Assembly (NCBI GenBank): GCA_945859605.1
Contig: OX243817.1
Location: 33,220,790 to 33,284,789, forward strand
Length of the DNA stretch: 64,000 bases
Reading direction: 5' to 3'
DNA from: Lumbricus rubellus
Taxonomy: Eukaryota; Annelida; Clitellata; Crassiclitellata; Lumbricidae
A model generated the notes under the pieces. It made no database searches and was not told where the DNA came from. It was given only the letters and a program-made list of their open reading frames with translations. Of the stretch, positions 24,019-36,000 are shown one piece after another. The stretch's first letter is position 1. The number at the start of each line of letters is the position of its first letter. A program made the position numbers and the translations under genes.

Positions 24019-27000
24019 CTGCAATGAAGAACAACATCCATTGGATAAACAACAGTGAGCAGAGTACTATGCATATTGCATTCATGTTCGCTCGTTTTGC
24101 TATATCTTGTCTTGTCTTTTTATTTGTCAAAACATATAATGATGATTTGTTTGGGTATATATATATATATATATATATATACCCAAGAAACTTCATATAT
24201 ATATGTTTGGATATATTTTAAAATTCAACATGCATAACTAAATACAAAACATAAGTTTAAAATGGCAATTTGTTTCAGTAAAATTCTGAGGTGCAACTCA
24301 TTCTGCCAGAATGGGTAAAAATTTTTTACTCTGTAGTTACATACTACTCCGCATAGCATCATTGCTCTTTTCTTATAGCATGCTTTGCTCTTTTTTTGCA
24401 TCGTCCTTGTTTCAATTTCTAATTTCTTTGACTTTGCAAATCCAAAAATATTATTTTATGCTAATGCTAAATCACCCCTTACAGTAATATCCTGCAAGTA
24501 GAGATATGTAGAATAATATAGATAGAACGTATATTTGGAAATAAACACAAAACTTACCTTGTGGGGGTGCCAATATCTGCACAATATTTCTTTGGTCTGA
24601 TGCAAGAAGACATCCTACCATCCTTTTGTAGTTGTCCTGACTACCACGCTTCAGTAAATCTAGTAGAGCTTCATTTCTCTCACGAAAACCAGACTTATCT
24701 GAAATGAAATCCCTTTGCTTCTTGCTGATAACCTCAGCAGCATGCAGTTTGTCAAGCAAAGTGCGTGACTGAAGTTGTTCCACTAGATATTTTCTATTTG
24801 CGTCAAGGATCTGTAGCTCACGGAAGTTAAGAGGCCAGTCACCTCCAAACTGAGGATTATAAACTGAAATAGTTAAGCAACAAAAATTCACGAGAATTAA
24901 AAAACAAGGATATAACTAAATATTCTTGTTTAGAGCTAAATAAACTTTATAAAGTGTTAACGGCCATTCACTATCAAACTTAAGATTTTTTTAGTCATAA
25001 CACCCTAACATCAAAGAGGCAAAGATAAGTGAAGGAAAGTGATTTTCAAACTTCTTCTACTACAAGGCACTCATCCTTATTTGCAATTAAAGCCAACTTG
25101 CAAATAAAATGATGAGCTACAGGGATTCCAGTCAACATAAAAGAGCAAGGAAATGCAAAGACCAGTATCTTTATTGTTTTATTTTTGAAGACACTTACCT
25201 CCATTTGCGTTTAAAACATTGACAATGTGAGTCTGTTTCGTGTCCTTGAGAGCTCTAATCAGCTCCGTGTCCTTGTCATTTTTTCTAATATAATCCAAAA
25301 GCTTTGCATTTTTCTTCTGAAGTGTATGCTCGTTGTCAATTTTTTTCGCTTCTTTGCGTGGCAGAGATAGTTCTTCTAAGAGTCCATTGAACGGATCCAT
25401 GAAATTCTCAAGAAATACTCTTTGTTGTTCTATAGAGCTTCCTTGAGGCTGAGGAATTTCTTGTTGCACAACTGTAATTTATTACAACATTATACAGCTT
25501 AAACCCAACATTACTTGTAAGACAATGTTGCCTAATGTTTGCAGCAGTGTAGGCATGTGAGGATGACCATTAACAGAATATAACAGTGCATAATTTTATT
25601 CACATTTACTGTAGCCCATGCTATTTTGCACATCAGTATTTAGCTTCCGAAATCAATTTATCGCTAACTGCACTTAAAAGTATTTTGAATAACCCTATTT
25701 TGGATATGCTATAATGTTTTACAGTTAAATCACACCACTGTATGAGGTAATTATATACTTAGGCATTCCTCACAGTCTCATCCAGCACTTTGAGTTTCAG
25801 TGAAATTTTAAAGGCATTATTGAAGATTAAGTGCTGTCTCATCAGTCATCAATCTACCACATAATCTACATAAATTACAAGTTAGGTATGATAAGGTAAG
25901 TCAACGGCTCTGTCTGTGTAACAAATTGAACGCAATCAACACACAATAATTAAATCATCAGTACGAAACATTATACGCCAAGGATTAAACGGGAAAATAA
26001 AACCATTCCAGCATATTTGGCAAATGTTCTTATAGCGCCACGGTAACAGACGTGACAGAGGATTTTACATAAATAAGAGAGAACGAGGAATCAGAAGGGG
26101 CCAAGAAAGACGACAAGTAGATTGAGAGAGAAAGATGCAGAGCAGCGGACCAGAGGTGTGGTGGGAAAGAAAATGAAGAGTGAGTAAACTTGGAATGACC
26201 TTCCTCTATCATCAAGGGCTAAACATATGTCTTGTTTTTCCACATCAGTTTCTCGCTCTTTAAAGGCATTTATCTTTCCCTGGAGTTTCCATGCTGAGAA
26301 TACTTCTGAATAGCCATGCTGTGACTGTGAGAGGTGCTATACAAATCTATAGATATGATACGATAAAGTTGGGAAAGATTCCAGAAGACAACAATTCCAT
26401 ATGTTATGTAAGAAAAGGCAGGAGCAGAAGTGGAACAGGCTCAAAAGAGAAAGGAAGATTATGGAGAGAGCACTGGGAGCGCTTCTGAAAGGCTCTTGCT
26501 GCAAGAAGTGCTTTATAAATGGTCAGATAAGATAAGAATGGCACGTGAAGAGAAGATTGAAAAGAAATTACTGTAAGGGCAGAGGGGATAAGAGTGAAGA
26601 AAGAATGATAAGGGGGATAGAAAGAGTTAAACTTAATGCAAAAGGTAATGTAAGTTACAAATTGTAACAGAAGTAGCAGGAAAGGCCAGGAAAGGTGAAT
26701 GGAGCTAAAAAGATTGATCAGCTTTAGAAGAAAGAAACTGAGGCGGAAATGAGAAGCCGGAGAGGGTTTCCTCTACAAGGGTATCTTGCCGATTTAGTAT
26801 CAATGCTTGGCACATCAACATCATAGGATAGTTTTTCAAGGGAAGTTGGCATGTTATTAGTAAAACTGTATTTTACCTTGCGTCATTCCTACTGTCGGAA
26901 TAATTCCCACCAACTGCACAGCAACCTGAGGCATCCGGTTTATCCATTCTAAAATAAGAAAAATTATTACACTTCAGCATCATTCTTTAATTGCTTGTTG

Positions 27001-30000
27001 CTTTCTTAGCACACTATTACCTTAGACCTTAGACCTTCCTCTTCAAAACTGGACATCGGGCAACACAGCTTCTCCATTCTCCTCTGTCCATTGCCACCTA
27101 TGGTGAGAATTGCCGGGGGTTGGGGGTTTCACTCCCCTCAGTCTTTCTTAGAGCCCCATGTTAAAGTCTGTTTTTCACACCCCGATTCCAAGTGGATAAT
27201 GGTCCCCAGTTATTTTTCCACAATTCTTACACAGTTGCCACCTCTACCTATTATCACATTATTATTACGATGGTCCCAAAAACTTGTTAGATGAGATTAA
27301 GAATTAAAACTTATTGTAAGCCAATACATTTCAGCTAAAATGCTACAATAACATACATCGATACTACTGAATAATTGAAAATGCTGTACCATTGGTTTTC
27401 TCGAAAAATTCCTTGTTTATGAGAGGTTCTGGCAGTTGTTGCAGTTTCTGAGCTCTCTCGTGCAGCCCAAAGAATGACTGACAAATCTCACTAGGTGATC
27501 CATGTTCCATAAGATTTTTGGTATGTTCTTCATAGCCATTGTAAACAGCTACATAAGAATCTATTGCCCTCTGTCTGATATCCATTTCATAAAGCATCTG
27601 TTGCTTAAAAGTGACACGATCTTGAAGCAACAAATTCTGGAATCTTTCTACCCTTTGTTTTAGATCTTCACACCTCCTCAGAACAATCTTTTCAGATTCT
27701 TCCATCGACAGAATCATTTGCTCCCTCTCCTTTTTAATTTTCTCCTTCCACTGGAGACTGTTGAACTTGTAGCTACTGACCAATGCAAGATCCTGTTGAA
27801 GCTGCTCACAAATGTTGTCTGGAGTCTTGTCAGTCTGACTGTTCTGCACATCTGAATGTTTGTGAGATTGATGGTTTTCATTAACACATGATGAACAAAT
27901 ACACATCTTGCAATCAAAACAGTAAATATCCATTGGATAATCATGAGCTGAGCAAGTTTTGCTTGAAATGATGGGTAGATGTTTAAAATCAGTTTCATTT
28001 CCTAAAATATCAAGAACAGTATCATATGTTCATGTTGTTTAAAGCAATATTGCCATTTCATGTATATAATACCGGAATAGTACAATTGTAGGCATAGGTG
28101 CAATTTTCCATAAGGGGCCATCCATAAAGTATGTCACGCTATTTTTGACCATTTTTGACCCCCCCTCCCCCTCCCCCTGTCACAAACTGTCACAAGTCTC
28201 GGACCCCCCCTAAAGTACGTCACACTTTCTCGGACCCCCCCCCCCCCTAAAGTACGTCGCACTTTCGAATTTTTTTAAAATTAACACCTTATTCAAATTT
28301 AATCTATAACACACTTCACTATTAAACTGTTAAGTTTCCACTTAAAAGAACTATCACATTATTAAAATGACTTTAATAGTAGAATAGTTAATTGTCAACA
28401 GTTGTCACAGTTATTCATTGAAGCAGTAACTCAATGTAGATTGAATTTGAAAAAAAATTGCAAAAATTGGACTAGACAATCAGATAATACACATCATTAA
28501 AAAAATTAATGTGTGACGTCACACATGGCTTGAACCCCCCCTACCCCTGTCACAAACTGTCACACTTTCTTACACCCCCTTCCCCCCTCGAGCGTGACGT
28601 ACTTTATGGACGGCCCCTAAGAGGAAATCAAGTGAAGAAAGAAGGAAAGGAAGGAGTAGCGAGCAAAACTGCAGATAGGAATAGTCACTACCACCATCTG
28701 GATAAAAGTTATGCCCATGATTGTAGGCTTCACAGTTTATAGAACGGAAGTTAGCATACCTGTGTAATAAAAAAATTTCTATTATGACAGTGCAATGGCT
28801 GTGTGTGTATGAAAACACTTACCATAGCACACTTTAGGTATCTTACAAAGGTGTTGAATGTATATTTAATGTGTCTGTTTGCATTGAGCCCTTGTCCTCA
28901 GCTCATCCTTAGCCTTGCAGGAACGAAAAGTTTATTATCAGAAAACTAAAAATGCTGGTATCATCAGTGTATCCTTCATATCCTGCATACTTCAGATATT
29001 AATTCAGTAATCCATGTATTTCAAACCAATTGCCACAGATAGATCAACACAACAACTTACTGACAACATTAAAATCAATAAAGCAACATTCACACGTGAG
29101 CCCAGCATCTGACAGACATTCATTCAAGTCAATATCCAGATTTACCGACTCTGCAGTTTTCGCACATTACAAATTATTCAAATAAATTTTAAAATGAAAT
29201 AAATAACATAAAATGTGTAACTCATTCCAGAGTTCGTGTACTTACCATCTAAGCCAGTAAACTGTTGAATCAGCATCCTATCCTCTTCCTCTATCATCAC
29301 TGCTGCTTGAAGAGGCTGGAAATTTTCACCTTCTAGCTCTTTCAACAGCAGATTCAAAATATTCTCGAAAACAGTTTGAAGTCGACCAGAGTTAAGTAGT
29401 CTAACATAACTCTTCATGTCTTCTGGTGTCTTACAGTACGTATATACCATGATGCTGCATTGCGCTACGGCAGAAAAAATTGGGATTTGGTAGCCATTCA
29501 CTTCGTCAAAATTTTTCTTGAGTTCAGGTTTTCCTTCACACGATTTCGGATCAGCAACATAGCCATTCAATAACCTTGAAAGGTCATCCTCTCTGTCTGG
29601 GCGAGTAGTATTTATATGTGCACCCACAATCTCACCTAAAAACCCAAATTGGTCTAGTATAATTATTATATAATCTTAGGTCAAAATAAATAATTCATGC
29701 AAACTTTTATAAGATAGTGCAGTGTAGTAATCCACATGCATGAACTACTTAGCAGAATAGTACAAATTTCAGTTCTGTGCACAAATCAAAAACTGATGCT
29801 ATCTCTCGTAGTTTAGGGTATAAACATGTCAACAATGCTCTATGATAAATATATTAGCTATAACAGCATATCCCAGATTATGTTTTTTTGCTATTAGAAG
29901 AGAATGTTTGGAAACATAATAGGAATATCAACAAACAACAGCAGAAAGTTAATTACTAGTATGGTTCATAACAAGATTACACAGATTGAACAAAAGACAG

Positions 30001-33000
30001 AACTCAAAGAACTTGCACATATAATAGTGTAATAATATTTATTTATTGGCATAAGATGTACTTATCATCAAAATGATAAAGCACCCGACAGTAGTGCCAG
30101 TGTCATCACTGTAAAACAGGAATTTGTTCAGATGGTTGCAGAACTGAGATGGAGAGGGACAAAGATGTTCTAGTTTTAGGTCGTAACGAAGATGACTCCA
30201 GCTGGGCAGGCCAACAAAAGAAAAACACCTGGACTGCACCGGAGCAGTGAATCATGCAGAGTACCACCAGGAGACCATGGACAGAAACCGACAGGAAGAC
30301 TCGGCAAGGCAAAGAGAAGATTGGAGTGCAAAAAGTAATCAAATAAGAAAGAGCAGAACCAAGAAGACGTCACGAAGGCAAGAATCTGAAACTGGAGGCA
30401 TTAATCGGCAGACAGGACTTCTGTGAAGAGAGTCCTGAATGAAAGAGGATGTGCAGTCAAAATTTACAAAAAATACCATTAAGGTGGGCAGAGGCATTAA
30501 GCAGGGCTTAAATTGCGACTGGACGGTCATGGACAGCGTCCAGGCACTTATTTCCAAATTCAGTGCCGCCCTGCCACTTATTAGGTCAGCACAGCCTGGA
30601 AGGTAAGATGCTAAGAGCGTCCAGGGACTTCTTTTTCTATACTTTAAGCTCTGGTGTTAAGTATAGACTGAAGCTTTAAGACTCTAAAGACATTAAAGCT
30701 ACTAACCTTCAATCATCAAATCTGCCATATGTTCCTGACTAGTTTCTATCAAGGCTTCTCTAAGACTGTCAAATGAGAAATCAGTCCGTCTGAGGACTGC
30801 ATCAATCAAGACTGAATTTCTAAAAGTGCTGGTTTTTTCTCCTTCAGTTATGTCCTCATAATCAGTTTTACTGATGGCAAAATCCGTATCCTCGCTGGCT
30901 TGTTGACCTCTTAATGCACTTGCAAGCTGAATACCTTTGCTGTGCATTCCTCGCATTAGATGTGGGCGTTGTCGAATTAGTCTGTTAAATTTCTCACTGG
31001 ACATAGGTTGCTGGCCTAAAACATTCCACAGAAGGGTTAAGATGCTGAATATGACAAAGAAGACAACAAATTTATTCATATTTCTTCTGACAGTAAGCAA
31101 CAGGTTCCCATCAATGGCACCTCCGACCACAGCAAGTCCAGTACTTAAGTAACAGGTTCAACCATACACATTGTTACACAATTACATCTAAGTTACTGTA
31201 TATTAAAAGCAGCACAGGGAATAGTAACGGCTATAAAGAGGCCAAAAGGTCAGATACCCGGTATATGAAAACCTTGTTTGCTTGTATCATAGTTGTTTAA
31301 AACTTCTTTTTCACTTTTTATTTTATATAAAAGTCGTTTCCTTCATATTTATTTTCATCTCGTCTTTTCGTTTTTAATATTTTTTTATGAAACTTCATTT
31401 ATTAATGTACTGTGTTACTATTTTGTTTAATTTTATATTTGTATGATATTCCTTACAATGTCTCTGTACCTTCAGTGCCCCCACTCAGCTAACTTATGTC
31501 ATTATTTAACTGTTTAACGTCATCGTGTGAGAAATAAATTAGCACAGAAGGGCCACTAGGCCTACAAGAAATTATATTCATAAGAATGAAAAGAGTTTTT
31601 TTATATCACCTCCTTAGCCTATAGAAGTTTCTATAGTAGCCTCTGAGTAGGTACTATAGGCCTAAGTACTATATTTAATTCAGTAGGCTACACAACCAGA
31701 GTCAATGCTTACAAAATTTAGTTATAAGATTAGTTTAGTTTGAGTTAGCTTATGTTGACCAGCATGGACTCATGAGGCCATAAATTATGTTTACAATTCA
31801 AATTTGAACATATTTTAATACTTTTAATTGTTATCAATACCTTAATAAGGCAAAGTTGTAAGAAAAAAATAACTTTTGTAAATTAACATCACTTAATTAA
31901 TATTAGCCTACTGATAAAGTTGGGCAATCTGCTGATTAAGATCGAATTTTAAAATTAAAAATGCAGTTCAAGATGTAAAAAAGAGGAATAATTTTTCGTT
32001 TTCCCCACTTTTTTAATTATAAAATACGACTTCCTCGTTATTATTCTGGGTTTTTTACCGGTTTTTACATCTTTGGTTTGCATAGCATCCTGAAAGCAAG
32101 CATTTTTGTCTCTGGCTGTCAAACAAGGGGACCTCAGTCATGGAATCGAGGACGCAGGAAGGAGCGAGTTTGTTTGATCGGAAGTAACAATTTATGCAAT
32201 AATTGTGACGCCCGCTATTCTCTCCTATACTGGTGTCGCCCACACCGCATCATCGAATGAGGTAGCTTAGGTGCGTGTTGCTGTGAAAAGTTCTTATAGA
32301 AAGGCGGAGGAAAGGAGGTGGCAACTTCCGGGTTCGAATCCAACCGCGCCCGATGAAGCATGGATAAATTTCTACCACCCAGCTCCACGTATGAAACCGG
32401 AGCTCTATTATAGCCTACAATCTTTCACTAACCTACGTCGAAAAACACCAGGATCCACCTGAAATGTCGGGTTTTTCGCTCTAGCACCCAGACATTTCCC
32501 TAGGCCCTATAGGTCGATGGTGATTGGTAGGCCTATAGCAAGTCTGCCTGGCCAGCAGTGGACCTAGGTCCAGGTTTCAAATTCGATTCCACAACAAACT
32601 TCGGTAACGGCGAAGCTTCTAATCGGTTCTAGCGCGACACGACTTCTGTCAGCACACCCCGTTACCCTTGCTTGTGATTGCATAGTTTCATGTGTAGGCC
32701 TAGTTTTAGCATTTAGCATTTATGGAGGGGACTGGGGCATGCAGGCGACTCAAATAGCCTCTGCTGCTCAAATGTCCACCCACGCAACCTTCACGGGGTC
32801 TCTCCTGTTTCAACGGAGTGCGTGGTGGACGACCGAGTACTCGCCGGTATATATAAGCGAGTGCCCCATGGGCGAAGAAGCTGAAGGACGGACGATGGAC
32901 GGCAACGACGCTGTGAGATGGTGTCTCTCCGTAAGAACACCGGGAGAAAGGCAACGGGAGACCCCCTCCCTACTCATCCCGAGGAATATATATGTATAAT

Positions 33001-36000
33001 GAAGACAATAATGAATATAGACAACAACGTGAACGACTCAATCCAGCCACTGGAAAGAGTCGCGTTCGGCAGAAGGGGACAAGGCTCCCTATATGTCGTC
33101 ATCCAGCGAAATCCTTCCAGGCTAAAGCAACGCAGAAACAGGAAAAATTAAAAATAGGAAGCTGGAATGTAAGAACAATGAGGAGACCCGGTAAATTGGC
33201 AAATGTGATAAAAGAGATGAGGAGAGCGGACTTAGACATCCTAGGATTGTCTGAAGTGAGATGGAAGGATGGTGGTGAAATTACAAGTGATGGTATTAAG
33301 ATAATTTATGCTGGAGGAGAGAAGAGCCAGAATGGAGTTGCCATCTTACTGTCGGAAAGAGTCGCCAAAAGTGTATTAAGAGTGGAGAGACACGAGGACA
33401 GGCTGCTGATAGTGGCGATACGAGCATATCCAGTCGACATAATAGTATTCCAAGCATAGGCCTACATGCCAACAACAGCTCATGATGATGAAGAGGTGGA
33501 TGACATGTATGAAGTAATAGAGGAAAGCCTGTCAAATATCAAAGGCAGCGAGTACGTGATTGTAATGGGCGATTGGAATGCAACAGTTGGAGAAGGAAGA
33601 CAGGAGGGTATTGTAGAAAATTTTGGACTGGGGAGCAGAAACGAGAGAGGAGAAAAGCTGGTGGAATTCTGCAAAGGACAAAAGCTTGTAGTAACAAACA
33701 CATGGTTCCAACAGGAGAAAAGGCGCAGATATACATGGAAGGCACCAGGTGATGGGGAAAGGTATCAACTAGATTACATCATGGTCAGAAATACAGGAAC
33801 AGCGTAAAGAACTCAAGAACCCTCCCGGGAGCTGATGCGGATACAGACCATAACCTGGTGGCCATGACCGTGAATCTGCAACTTAACCCTCGGGCTACCA
33901 AGGGGGGGGGGTGGTATCCACCCCCCCCCTAGGTTTTTCCCAAATAAAACTTTTTTCGTTAGGAATAAAATTTTGACGTTTTAGGTGGCTGTAGAGGATT
34001 CATTTGCACACATTTTGAGCTAAAATGTGTGATGATATACCATACCATTCAAAAGGTACACCCGATATACCCGAGGCACCAGGGGGGGGGGGGTGGATAC
34101 CACCCCCCCCCTTAGATTATCGGCTGTATCTTATCCGTCCTTTGACATGAAGAGACACCAATTACACCATTCTGTAGAGGGAATGTGGGGCTACATTGTG
34201 GTGGTCACGGAGTTGTCATTTGACAACCGGAAGTGCTCAAAATAAATTAAAATATAAATAAAGGTGTTTTATTTTCATAAAATTTTCATGTTGTTCCTAT
34301 TAAAAATTATTCATAATTTATTTTTTAAGAGAAATAAATTATGTCATTCTATAGAGGGCAATTAGGGCTATTTAGTGATACCAAATAATTTGACATTTGA
34401 TGACCGGAAGTGCTTAAAATAAATTTAAATGTGTGAAAATGTTGGGTTTTTTTACAACGCAAACCGATAAGTCTGCGTAAACGTTTTTCAGCATGTTTTA
34501 CGTGTTTTTTCTCTTTTTTATTGTAACTAAAACTAACTTATTACTAGTTTTTATAGTTGAATATTGGACTTTATTATATGTAACCTATTTTAAATTAAAT
34601 AAATTATGTTAAAACACACAGAATCTAATATTTTGCTTATGCGAAAGTATACATTTTGTGGAATCGACGGGTGCCTACGGTAAAAAATTCATAACTTTGG
34701 GGTGCTTTCATATATTTTAAACCTAAATATACCATTTTGTGCAGAAATGAATGCTGAATCCATAGGTGTATTACAAGTTATGATATCTCAAACCAAACCC
34801 AAAATCCAGGGGGGGGGTGGTAACCACCCCCCCCTTGGTAGTCAGTGTTACAAAAAAAGCTTGGTAGCCTGAGGGTTAAGTTTGTCAAAGAGAAAAGGAT
34901 AGCTAAAAGGAAGTGGGATAAGGAAAATATGAAGACAAAAAGTACTTACTTTAAGGATACCCCGGTATTGAGAATGTATTGAAACCTACATGTACAGCGT
35001 ACACACTCGATATTGTTTTTGGGTTTGAGCCAGAATGTCCAAAAAACCGTCTGTAAAGGGCACCGCAGTCACAGTCAATTTTTACTTTAAGAATATTCAG
35101 AATGTATTCAAATGATCAAATCCACATTTACAACGGTGACGCAGGGATGGATTGTGCAGATACAAGACCCCGTTGACTTCATCAAGCCTGCATGGCGACA
35201 GAATTGAATTCAGTTTGATCAATGCTGAGGTGGAGGTGGCTTTGGATACCGACAACGAGCAGAGAGGCACTTTGGAAACTATATGATGGTATGCCAGTTA
35301 GGCTACTTAAGTGACAACAGAATTCTGGAACGAAGGCATCTCAATTATTTTTGCGCAATGGAATTCTCTTAAAGGTTCGCCCAAGCGAACATTTCGGCAT
35401 TTCCGAATTTTTTTTCTTCTTTTAGACTTACAGTGTCGTGACCCAAACTTGAGTCGCTTCACATTATATAGCAATTTATTAATTGTTTTCTTTTTTAGTC
35501 AAATGACCCAACTGTTTTATAGAATTTCACTTAAATATTGAAGTGTCCCAACACGAAAGCCCTGCACAAGGGCCCCCCAAAACCTTGCTACGCCACTGAG
35601 GGAGACTGATAAAAGCTCTGAGGTTTGCGGACGATCAGGCAATGTTGGCAGGCACTCAAGAAGGATTACAAAGAAAGATGGATCGATTAAACATGATATC
35701 GACAGAATACGACATGAAAACAAACATCAAGAAGACAAAGGCTATGAGGATAAGCAAAGGAGGTAAGAAAGCAATTCTTAAGATCACATTAAACGAAGAG
35801 GAAATAGAGCACGTGGAGAAATTCTGTTACCTAGGAAGTATGGTCACAGATGATGCAAGATGCCATGTAGAAATAAAAAGACGAATAGCCATGGGAAAAG
35901 ACGCATTCAACAAAAGAGGGAAACTCCTCAGAGGAAAACTAAATATGAATCTAAAGAAGAGAATGGTCAAGACGCTGGTGTGGAGTGTGGTACTGTATGG

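Noticed and set aside
28693..28760. Possible small exon between gene B exons 5 and 6 (acceptor ATTACACAG, donor GGTG|GTAGTG)
   Set aside because: In the required phase 1 frame it has a stop after seven codons.
31016..31130. Signal-peptide-like hydrophobic stretch just before gene B exon 4 (NKFVVFFVIFSILTLLWNVL)
   Set aside because: It lies upstream of a good acceptor (GTTTTAG|GCCAG) that fits the phase 1 pattern; a secreted CARD protein is unlikely. It is most likely intron.
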